A DNA stretch of 6,115 nt, taken from positions 835,748 to 841,862 of the forward strand of contig CP070733.1 in NCBI GenBank assembly GCA_020347585.1, given 5' to 3'. A program made the position numbers and the translations under genes. Of this stretch, positions 1 to 5,822 are shown piece by piece; position 1 is the stretch's first letter, and each line of letters opens with the position of its first letter. The notes beneath the pieces are model-generated. The model was not told where the DNA came from. It did not search any database and saw only the letters and a list, made by a program, of their open reading frames with translations. The DNA is from Pseudomonadota bacterium (GTDB lineage Bacteria; Pseudomonadota; Gammaproteobacteria; CAMYNG01).

Positions 1-1
1 C

Positions 2-6
2 GGAGG
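2..6 (+). promoter_or_regulatory. Shine-Dalgarno of aceA
   Basis: A perfect GGAGG lies five bases before the ATG at 12. This supports that ATG as the start. The aceA promoter lies outside the window, to the left. Confidence 0.85.
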
Positions 7-11
7 TTGTT

Positions 12-1358
12 ATGAGTCTCGAACAAATACAGACCATAAAGAACGACTGGTTGGGCAATCCGCGCTGGAAAGACGTCAAGCGCCCCTACGGTGCTGACGA
101 GGTGGTTCGGCTGCGCGGCAGCAAACACATCGAACACACCCTCGCACGCGATGGTGCAGAAAAGCTCTGGCGTCTTATCAACGAAACACCGTTCGTCAAT
201 GCGCTCGGTGCACTTACCGGCAACCAAGCAATGCAGCAGGTCAAGGCGGGCCTCAAAGCCATCTACCTATCCGGCTGGCAGGTGGCAGGCGACGCCAACA
301 TAGCAGGCCAGATGTATCCGGACCAGTCGCTCTACCCCGCCAATTCGGTGCCGGAGATAGTGCGCCGTATCAATAACACGCTGATGCGTGCCGACCAGAT
401 TCAGCACATGGAAGGCAGCGGCGACACCGACTGGTTTGCGCCTGTTGTTGCCGATGCCGAGGCCGGCTTCGGCGGCGTACTCAATGCCTTTGAAATCATG
501 AAGGCTATGATCGAGGCCGGCGCCGCGGGTGTGCACTTTGAAGATCAACTTGCCTCAGCAAAGAAGTGTGGACATATGGGCGGCAAGGTACTCGTCCCCA
601 CCCAAGAAGCGATCCAAAAACTTGTCGCAGCGCGCCTCGCGGCCGATGTCATGGCCGTGCCCACCGTGTTAGTAGCACGTACCGATGCCGAAGCGGCCAA
701 CCTGTTGACCTCGGATATCGACGAGCGGGACCAACCGTTCTGCACCGGCGAACGTACCACCGAAGGTTTCTACCACGTACGCAACGGCCTGGAGCAGGCA
801 GTGGCACGCGGTCTCGCCTATGCGCCCTACGCCGACCTGGTTTGGTGCGAGACCGGCACACCGGACCTCGACTATGCGCGCAGGTTCGCCGAGGCGATTC
901 GCCACGAGTACCCGGATCAGTTACTGGCCTATAACTGCTCGCCCTCGTTTAACTGGAAGAAGAATCTCGACGAGGGAACGATTGCGCGTTTCCAGCGCGA
1001 GTTAGCTGCCATGGGGTATCGGTTCCAGTTTATTACCCTGGCGGGCTTCCATGCTTTGAACTACAGCATGTTCACCCTGGCACGCGATTACCGCGATGTG
1101 CAAATGCCGGCCTACGTGCAATTGCAGGAGGCAGAATTTGCCGCCGAGAGTCAAGGCTATACCGCGACCCGGCACCAACGCGAAGTCGGCACCGGTTACT
1201 TCGATCGGGTGAACAACGTCATCAACGGAGGTCTGTCGTCCCTTACTGCCCTGGCAGGCTCCACCGAGGAAGCGCAGTTCGACGAGGACGACGACGATGA
1301 CCTGTCAAGCGCAGATTCGGGCTACGACCTTGATCTGGAGTACGGTAGCGCCCTGTGA
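12..1358 (+). CDS. aceA: isocitrate lyase (glyoxylate shunt)
   Basis: Cytoplasmic enzyme that cleaves isocitrate to succinate and glyoxylate, letting cells grow on acetate or fatty acids without losing the two decarboxylated carbons. The family signature K-K-C-G-H-M is at residues 184-189 with catalytic Cys186. The metal-binding stretch VADAEAGFGG is around Asp148, PDQSLYPANS lies in the first third, and the substrate-site segment NCSPSFNW is at 308-315. The protein is 448 residues and follows the short E. coli-type class (about 434), not the longer class of some pseudomonads. The match to the E. coli end (G-S-T-E-E-x-Q-F) finishes at Phe423. Another 25 residues follow, beginning with a run of seven Asp/Glu, which is unusual. 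The start is fixed by GGAGG five bases upstream. No malate synthase gene is adjacent; the next gene faces the opposite way. A terminator at 1419-1443 ends the unit. Identity is very secure; the role of the tail is unknown. Confidence 0.98.
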   Translation: MSLEQIQTIKNDWLGNPRWKDVKRPYGADEVVRLRGSKHIEHTLARDGAEKLWRLINETPFVNALGALTGNQAMQQVKAGLKAIYLSGWQVAGDANIAGQMYPDQSLYPANSVPEIVRRINNTLMRADQIQHMEGSGDTDWFAPVVADAEAGFGGVLNAFEIMKAMIEAGAAGVHFEDQLASAKKCGHMGGKVLVPTQEAIQKLVAARLAADVMAVPTVLVARTDAEAANLLTSDIDERDQPFCTGERTTEGFYHVRNGLEQAVARGLAYAPYADLVWCETGTPDLDYARRFAEAIRHEYPDQLLAYNCSPSFNWKKNLDEGTIARFQRELAAMGYRFQFITLAGFHALNYSMFTLARDYRDVQMPAYVQLQEAEFAAESQGYTATRHQREVGTGYFDRVNNVINGGLSSLTALAGSTEEAQFDEDDDDDLSSADSGYDLDLEYGSAL

Positions 1359-1807
1359 AAGCACCACAGGGTATAGATTCCTCCACGCCGTAGACTTTGT
1401 TGTACTTTCCCCCCTATTGCCCGCACCCCGCGGGCGTTTTTTTGTCCGCAGGGTGACAAGGAGTACTCGATGGCATTCCCGAGTCTTTCGTACTTGGACG
1501 TACCGTGTCGCAGGGTGGCGTCAGCGTTCCGCTGCTCGTGGGTGTGGCAGTATGTAACCTTCCGCATGGAATAGCCTCGTCAAGCGGACTCCGCATTGGT
1601 TGAATTCGCCATTTCTTTCCATCTGTTTATCGTGCTTTTACTCTCGCTTGCCGGGCGTCATGACCTTTCTCGTTTAGGCCTTTGGAATATGCTTTGGGTA
1701 GCTATGTGGAACATGCGGCAGATTACCCTGCGACGCAATTGAGTCACCCTAGCGCATCTTTGGGTTCGAACGACGTACCTACCGGGAGGCGTAATCCGCG
1801 CTACAGA
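1359..1807. other. intergenic spacer between convergent aceA and MarC gene
   Basis: About 450 bases between the two convergent stop codons. It holds the aceA terminator at 1419-1443. Just after that is an AAGGAG (1458-1463) six bases before an ATG at 1470, which opens a 34-codon frame ending at 1574. I do not recognise that peptide and doubt it is a gene. The rest, 1575-1807, shows no coding frame of note. TAGCGC at 1750-1755 and GCGCTA at 1798-1803 can pair across 42 bases, but without a T-run this does not make a convincing terminator for the MarC gene. Confidence 0.6.
1419..1443 (+). terminator. intrinsic terminator of aceA
   Basis: GCCCGC and GCGGGC form a perfect 6-bp GC stem around a five-base loop (ACCCC). 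One G and then seven T residues follow on the plus strand. It sits about 60 bases after the aceA stop. There is no matching T-run on the minus strand side, so it serves aceA and not the convergent MarC gene. Confidence 0.85.
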
Positions 1808-2440
1808 CTATCTGTCAAGCCCGGGCAGCAGAGCCTTTAATCCCTCTGTCAGCATACCCATGGCAATTGCGGCGAGGATCATGCCCATCACACGCGTAAT
1901 GGCCCCCATGCCCGACTCGCCGATACGTCTTGAAACAGGCGTGGCAAACGTGAACAAAAGGCCGATCAGCGCGGCAAAGCCCAGGATGACGAGCGATATC
2001 TCGACTCTGTTTAGCACCGAAGAGTGCTGCTCGGCAGCGATGAGTACTGTCACCATCGCACCAGGCCCGGCGACAAGGGGGATCGTCAACGGCACCACTG
2101 CAATCGACGTGCGCGATCCGGCGTCCTCCAGTTCCGCAGGCGACTGTTTGTGCGCGGATTGATTGAACAGCATATGCAGGCCGATTAACAGGACGATCAA
2201 CCCCCCACCAGCGCGCAGCGAGTCAACGGTAATGCCAAAGACTTCAAGTAACAAAGAACCGCTCCAGGCCACGATCAACAAAGCGCCGGACACGGACAAC
2301 GCACAAGTCCAGGCGATACGCCTGGCCTGCGTTGCTGATAGGTTTTCGGTCAGGCTGGCAAACACCCCAACATTGCCGATCGGGTTCATCATCGAAAAAA
2401 GGGCGGCCATATAACTTACCAATGCGGCTTCAGGGATCAT
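1808..2440 (-). CDS. MarC family integral membrane protein
   Basis: Inner-membrane protein of 210 residues, the usual length for the MarC/UPF0056 family (E. coli MarC, YchE, YhgN). Family hallmarks are the N-terminal S-M-M-N-P-I-G-N segment (16-23), R-A-G-G-G-L-I-V-L-L near 76-85, V-V-P-L-T-I-P-L-V-A-G-P-G-A at 115-128, and R-V-M-G-M-I-L-A-A-I-A near the C-terminus. Hydrophobicity suggests six helices, at about 7-30, 43-65, 75-92, 113-135, 146-168 and 182-205. The loop after helix 3 (about 93-110) is polar and acidic. MarC was once linked to multiple antibiotic resistance, a link later disputed; some relatives are described as amino acid transporters or exporters. The substrate here is unknown, and I cannot tell which E. 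coli paralogue is closest. GGAGG lies five bases before the ATG. It stands alone, convergent with aceA, and its upstream region is rich in inverted repeats. Confidence 0.93.
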   Translation of the reverse strand: MIPEAALVSYMAALFSMMNPIGNVGVFASLTENLSATQARRIAWTCALSVSGALLIVAWSGSLLLEVFGITVDSLRAGGGLIVLLIGLHMLFNQSAHKQSPAELEDAGSRTSIAVVPLTIPLVAGPGAMVTVLIAAEQHSSVLNRVEISLVILGFAALIGLLFTFATPVSRRIGESGMGAITRVMGMILAAIAMGMLTEGLKALLPGLDR

Positions 2441-2443
2441 GCG

Positions 2444-2450
2444 CTCCTCC
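2444..2450 (-). promoter_or_regulatory. Shine-Dalgarno of the MarC-family gene
   Basis: Read on the minus strand this is GGAGGAG, with its core GGAGG five bases before the ATG that begins at 2440. It is strong and supports the chosen start. Confidence 0.8.
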
Positions 2451-2534
2451 GTCTTACGGCCATCACTTAGCCTGCTTCACGCATAGCCGCCACGGCGGTT
2501 GATTTACCCCTATCCCCCCAGCCACAGTCAGGGC

Positions 2535-2544
2535 GGATATATCC
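2535..2544. repeat. perfect 10-bp palindrome GGATATATCC
   Basis: GGATATATCC reads the same on both strands. It lies about 95 bases upstream of the MarC start codon. Alone it could be chance; it is listed because two more GAT/ATC-type inverted repeats follow within 100 bases. Confidence 0.45.
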
Positions 2545-2582
2545 TTGCAGACATCACCCAGTGCATTTCGTCTCACATCTCA

Positions 2583-2602
2583 GAAGATGCCCTTATATCT
2601 TC
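2583..2602. repeat. inverted repeat, 6-bp arms, 8-base spacer
   Basis: GAAGAT and ATCTTC are perfect inverted arms separated by eight bases. The shape is that of a dimeric repressor operator. No T-run follows, so it is not a terminator. Confidence 0.5.
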
Positions 2603-2612
2603 ACAGCAAGAA

Positions 2613-2634
2613 ACGATATCACCCGCTATATCGT
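2613..2634. repeat. inverted repeat, 7-bp arms, 8-base spacer
   Basis: ACGATAT and ATATCGT are perfect inverted arms separated by eight bases, the same spacer length as the repeat at 2583-2602. The arms share GAT...ATC with that repeat. A candidate operator; the binding protein is unknown. Confidence 0.5.
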
Positions 2635-2648
2635 CCAAAACGTGGCAA

Positions 2649-2693
2649 TACCGCCGATACCCTAAGGTAGTACGCGCCAAGAACCTTGCGGTA
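2649..2693. repeat. nested inverted repeat
   Basis: Outer arms TACCGC (2649-2654) and GCGGTA (2688-2693) are perfect complements. An inner TACC-CTAA-GGTA hairpin lies at 2658-2669. The long gap between the outer arms makes a stable fold uncertain. Confidence 0.3.
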
Positions 2694-2887
2694 GCATAAT
2701 AGGTAAGCGCGGCAGCAAACTAACAATATAAACTAAGAACGACCGTTAATTATTTCATTCTAGGTGGAAACGACCTCTCACTTTCAGCAGCATGAGCAAG
2801 TAGCACCATAAAGTTCCCCTCCCTAATAAAAATAACTCCTGTTAGCTATTCACTTTATCAACCAGGGGCCTAACGATCCTCTTTGGT

Positions 2888-3835
2888 TCAACGTTGCAAT
2901 GTTTCCGAAGGCAACTCACCGAACAGAGCTTTGTAGTCCCCGCAGAATTGCCCGAGATGAACGAACCCGTTGTCGTAAGCGATCTGTTTGATCAGCACCT
3001 CGGTCGGGTCGGCGTCGCGTAGCGAACGATAGACCCGATTGAGTCGCTCGTTCTTCAGGTATGCGAGGGGGCTCATGCCGGTCGTTTTATGGAATGCGTC
3101 ACGCATCGTGCGTTCGCTGGCGCCTATTGCACGGCATAACTCGCCAATTCGTAGTGGCTGCTCCGGGCAATGGGCAGAAAACTCCCGCGCCTTGTTAATC
3201 AACTGACGGTGTCGGTTGACACTGTGCCGGATATCGCGCGTCGGTAAAGAGGAAACCAACGCGCGCACGACCAATGCTAGCGTGGAGTTCGCCATCGCCG
3301 AGACCAGTGACGCTGCGTCCGGTGCCGCGATGGAGTGTGCCGCAACCTGTAAATACGAGAGGCACGCCTGACGCACCTGAGCGGCCAGCGGCGGTATAAG
3401 GTGGACGACACCATGGGTGTGCAGTAGCTTGTATGGATCTCCGTCAGTGATGCCGACAAACTGATTCACCAACTCTTCTTCGGAAATCACGAACACCACG
3501 CTGTCCCAAAGTGGCGCTGAGAGATACTCCGCCTCTGCGCCGCAACGCTGAATGATCACGTCATCAATGCCCGCACGTTGTCCCAGCCAGCGTCCTTCCT
3601 CAGTCTGTGACAAGGTGATGGCTAAACCTATGGCTCCCTTCGGTGCGACACCCTGGTAATGAATGGCCCGCTCCCAGCGATTTCTGAAGATGCCTATAGA
3701 ACCCGTCTGGGTATGTAAGAGGCTGCCGCGAAATGCCCCCGGGCTAATTTGCTGATACTGATGGTCCCAGCCACTGAGGGTTTGCTCCATCTCTTCGAAA
3801 TCATGGGATTCCAACGAGTATACGATTGTATCCAC
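2888..3835 (-). CDS. AraC family transcriptional regulator
   Basis: Cytoplasmic DNA-binding protein of 315 residues. The C-terminal AraC/XylS domain begins at about 229. Its first helix-turn-helix is near 232-248 (ELCRAIGASERTMRDAF), followed by G-M-S-P-L-A-Y-L-K. The second is near 280-312, with I-A-Y-D-N-G-F, H-L-G-Q-F, Y-K-A-L-F-G and P-S-E-T-L. The H-L-G-x-F and Y-x-x-L-F-G-x-x-P-S-E wording resembles the subgroup that includes the ethanolamine regulator EutR. The N-terminal 220 residues should sense a ligand; no metal or cofactor motif is evident. The start is GTG at 3835, preceded only by a weak G-rich stretch (GGGTGGGG) on the minus strand. ATG codon 16 is an alternative but would trim the N-terminal domain and has its GAAGAG too close. 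It is divergent from the sulfatase gene across 272 bases, so it probably controls that gene and perhaps itself. The inducer is unknown. Confidence 0.93.
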   Translation of the reverse strand: MDTIVYSLESHDFEEMEQTLSGWDHQYQQISPGAFRGSLLHTQTGSIGIFRNRWERAIHYQGVAPKGAIGLAITLSQTEEGRWLGQRAGIDDVIIQRCGAEAEYLSAPLWDSVVFVISEEELVNQFVGITDGDPYKLLHTHGVVHLIPPLAAQVRQACLSYLQVAAHSIAAPDAASLVSAMANSTLALVVRALVSSLPTRDIRHSVNRHRQLINKAREFSAHCPEQPLRIGELCRAIGASERTMRDAFHKTTGMSPLAYLKNERLNRVYRSLRDADPTEVLIKQIAYDNGFVHLGQFCGDYKALFGELPSETLQR

Positions 3836-3937
3836 GGCACCCCACCCTGGTCTGTGAACGAAGCTCTAACAATGAGTTTTTAACTGAATATTTCGACAGA
3901 CTTCTTTTTAGTTTTCTTGCCGAATTTAGATACCTCC

Positions 3938-4006
3938 AATACTAGACCCATCTGGCACAGTTGCAAATACTACCCAAAAACAAAGGAATCGGGTAACACC
4001 ATACTA
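3938..4006 (+). repeat. three direct copies of ATACTA
   Basis: ATACTA occurs at 3939-3944, 3967-3972 and 4001-4006. The first two share AATACTA and a nearby CCC. AraC-type regulators commonly bind direct repeats upstream of the promoter they activate, so these are candidate operator elements. In an AT-rich spacer chance cannot be excluded. Confidence 0.3.
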
Positions 4007-4035
4007 TATACGGATCAAACACAAACGAACTGAGC

Positions 4036-4059
4036 AAAAAACCCGCATTTTTAACGCGG
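4036..4059 (-). terminator. terminator-like hairpin on the minus strand
   Basis: On the minus strand CCGC and GCGG pair, extended by a G-T wobble and two A-T pairs, to give a 7-bp stem with a three-base loop. One G and six T residues follow. No minus-strand gene lies to its right, so it may stop antisense transcription coming from the sulfatase gene before it enters the regulator. Alternatively it is simply a hairpin in the sulfatase leader, just ahead of the Shine-Dalgarno. Confidence 0.5.
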
Positions 4060-4094
4060 AATCCCGATTCAAGCCTTTTACTGAAAAGAACAAC

Positions 4095-4100
4095 AGGAAG
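4095..4100 (+). promoter_or_regulatory. Shine-Dalgarno of the sulfatase
   Basis: AGGAAG lies seven bases before the ATG at 4108 and favours that start. A second ATG at 4129, preceded closely by AAGGGG, would remove seven residues and still leave a complete signal peptide. Confidence 0.6.
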
Positions 4101-4107
4101 CGATGAC

Positions 4108-5715
4108 ATGGCAATTCGAGAAGGGGTAATGGGAAAAGCATCCGCGCTGCTGTGCGCATTCGTCTTGGCGACCATTGCCGCCCCGGCGATGGCAAAAGAA
4201 AAACCGAATATCCTTGTGATCTGGGGTGATGATATTGGCATCACCAATATCAGCGCCTACAGCCGTGGCATGATGGGCTATGAAACGCCCAACATCGATC
4301 GCATCGCCAACGAGGGCGCTCTGTTCACACACTACTATGCGGAACAGAGTTGCACCGCAGGCCGAGCGGGATTCATCACCGGCCAGATTCCGTTCCGAAC
4401 GGGTCTGACCAAGGTCGGCCTGCCGGCTGCCAAGCAGGGTTTGAGCGACAAGGACCCGACCATCGCCGAGTTGCTGAAGAACCACGGCTATGCCACCGGC
4501 CAGTTCGGCAAGAACCACCTGGGCGACCGCAACGAGTACCTGCCCACGGTACACGGTTTCGATGAATACTCTGGCGTCCTCTATCACCTGAACGCGCTGG
4601 AAGAACCGGAAAACGTCGATTATCCGAAGAATCCGGAGTTCATCAAGAAATTCGGACCGCGCAATAACATCATCAGTTGGGCCACCGACAAATTTGATAA
4701 GACCGTCGATCCACGTTGGGGTGTGGTCGGCAAACAGAAGATCAAAGACGACGGGCCGTTGACCAAGAAGCGTATGGAGACTTACGACCAGGAGACGCTT
4801 GAGCGCTCGCTCAAGTTCATTGACAAGGCCGTCAAAGAAAAAAAGCCCTTCTTCGTCTGGCACAACGCTACCCGCATGCATGTGTATACCCACTTGTCGC
4901 CCAAGTACCAGGCCATGGTCGGTGAAAAGGGCTTCTACGGCGCCGGCATGACCGAGTTCGACAATGACATCGGCACTTTGCTGAAGAAAATCGACGACCT
5001 GGGTATTGCCGACAACACCATCGTCATCATTTCCACCGACAACGGCGCCGAAGTTTTCTCCTGGCCGGACGGTGGCACCACGCCCTTCCATGGCGAGAAA
5101 GCCACTACCTGGGAAGGCGGCTTTCGCGTCCCTGCCGTGGTGCGCTGGCCCGGTGTGATCAAGCCGGGTACCGTGATCAACGACATCTTTTCCCATCTGG
5201 ACTGGATGCCGACCCTGCTGGCCGCGGTCGGCGAGCCGGACATTAAGCAGAAACTCCTGAAGGGGCACAAGGCGAACGGCAAAAAGTTCAAAGTGCATCT
5301 GGATGGATACGACCAGACGGCCCTGTTAAAGGGCGAAGGCCCGGGTGCGCGCAAGGAGATTTTCTACATCACCGACGATGGCAATCTCTCTGCGGTTCGC
5401 CATGGCAAGTGGAAGATCATGTTCAACTATCAGCCGTCGCAGGGACTAGCTGTTTGGAAGGATGACTTCGTAAATTCGCGCATGCCGATGCTGATCGACT
5501 TGCATGCGGACCCGTTCGAACGTGCGGTACAGCGCGGCGCCAGTTACGAATACGACAAATGGGCAACCGAGCGCATGTTTGCCTTTGTGCCTGCCCAGGC
5601 GATCGTGGCGAAGTTCCTCAAGAGCTTCGAGAAGTTTCCACCGAGGCAGAAACCGGGCAGCTTCAGCGTCGGCGATGCTCTGGAACAATTGCAGGCAGCT
5701 CCGCAGGGCAGATAG
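4108..5715 (+). CDS. exported type I sulfatase (arylsulfatase family)
   Basis: Hydrolyses sulfate esters, probably in the periplasm. A Sec signal peptide covers residues 1-29 (hydrophobic run about 11-25, cleavage likely after A-P-A-M-A). The mature enzyme begins with K-P-N-I-L-V-I-W-G-D-D, where Asp41 and Asp42 are expected metal ligands. The C-T-A-G-R motif at 82-86 places Cys82 as the residue oxidised to formylglycine. Further active-site elements are G-K-N-H-L-G-D at 134-140 (Lys135, His137), N-A-T-R-M-H ending at His258, S-T-D-N-G with Asp311 and Asn312, and G-E-K with Lys331. Length (535) fits the arylsulfatase group. All expected catalytic residues are visible, so it should be active if a formylglycine-generating enzyme is supplied from elsewhere; none is in this window. 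The regulator is divergent upstream and an exported amidohydrolase follows after 107 bases. The substrate could be an aryl, steroid or sugar sulfate and cannot be read from the sequence. The protein class is secure. Confidence 0.95.
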   Translation: MAIREGVMGKASALLCAFVLATIAAPAMAKEKPNILVIWGDDIGITNISAYSRGMMGYETPNIDRIANEGALFTHYYAEQSCTAGRAGFITGQIPFRTGLTKVGLPAAKQGLSDKDPTIAELLKNHGYATGQFGKNHLGDRNEYLPTVHGFDEYSGVLYHLNALEEPENVDYPKNPEFIKKFGPRNNIISWATDKFDKTVDPRWGVVGKQKIKDDGPLTKKRMETYDQETLERSLKFIDKAVKEKKPFFVWHNATRMHVYTHLSPKYQAMVGEKGFYGAGMTEFDNDIGTLLKKIDDLGIADNTIVIISTDNGAEVFSWPDGGTTPFHGEKATTWEGGFRVPAVVRWPGVIKPGTVINDIFSHLDWMPTLLAAVGEPDIKQKLLKGHKANGKKFKVHLDGYDQTALLKGEGPGARKEIFYITDDGNLSAVRHGKWKIMFNYQPSQGLAVWKDDFVNSRMPMLIDLHADPFERAVQRGASYEYDKWATERMFAFVPAQAIVAKFLKSFEKFPPRQKPGSFSVGDALEQLQAAPQGR

Positions 5716-5726
5716 GACTGTCTTTA

Positions 5727-5755
5727 AAACCGTTGGGCGCGGTTTCAGAGTTTTT
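5727..5755 (+). terminator. possible weak terminator after the sulfatase
   Basis: AAACCG and CGGTTT form a 6-bp stem with a seven-base loop. A five-T run follows only after four or five intervening bases (CAGAG). The AT-rich stem and displaced T-run suggest partial termination at most, which would allow read-through into the amidohydrolase gene. Confidence 0.4.
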
Positions 5756-5808
5756 AGCATAACTTAGAATCAGTAGCCCTCAGTGAAACAACACACATCA
5801 ATATAAGA

Positions 5809-5815
5809 AAAGGAG
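5809..5815 (+). promoter_or_regulatory. Shine-Dalgarno of the amidohydrolase
   Basis: AAAGGAG lies seven bases before the ATG at 5823. It is strong and fixes the start of this partial gene. Confidence 0.8.
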
Positions 5816-5822
5816 TCATCGT

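Larger units (their letters stand above)
2441..2887. other. intergenic spacer with several inverted repeats
   Basis: About 450 bases between the end of the AraC-type gene and the start of the MarC gene, both on the minus strand. It should contain the MarC promoter, but I see no good -35/-10 pair. It holds several short inverted repeats (2535-2544, 2583-2602, 2613-2634, 2649-2693). On the minus strand GTTAG and CTAAC (2870-2874 with 2841-2845) could pair around 24 bases ahead of a T-rich stretch near 2827-2835. This may be a weak terminator for the regulator gene, but the stem is short. No RNA gene is visible. Confidence 0.6.
3836..4107. promoter_or_regulatory. divergent AT-rich control region between regulator and sulfatase
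   Basis: 272 bases separate the GTG of the regulator and the ATG of the sulfatase, so both promoters should lie here. I see no strong sigma-70 pair. TTGCCG (3917-3922) and TACTAG (3940-3945) are 17 bases apart but match poorly, and TACTAT/TATATA at 4002-4010 has no good -35. Weak -35 boxes are usual for promoters that need an AraC-type activator. Three copies of ATACTA occur at 3939-3944, 3967-3972 and 4001-4006, and a terminator-like hairpin facing the regulator is at 4036-4059. Confidence 0.55.

Noticed and set aside
1761..1775. GGGTTCGAAC, resembling a tRNA T-loop
   Set aside because: The flanking bases do not pair to form a T-arm, and no acceptor, D or anticodon arm can be found around it.
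1750..1803. TAGCGC and GCGCTA as a terminator for the MarC gene
   Set aside because: The 42-base loop is too long and no T-run follows on the minus strand.
2499..2699. Plus-strand frame of 66 codons in the spacer upstream of the MarC gene
   Set aside because: It starts at TTG with no properly spaced Shine-Dalgarno, has no recognisable motif, and runs through the inverted repeats.
4078..5298. Long open frame of about 400 codons on the minus strand opposite the sulfatase
   Set aside because: It is antisense to a gene with full sulfatase motifs, and its product matches no family I recognise. Long antisense frames of this type are common opposite GC-rich coding sequence.
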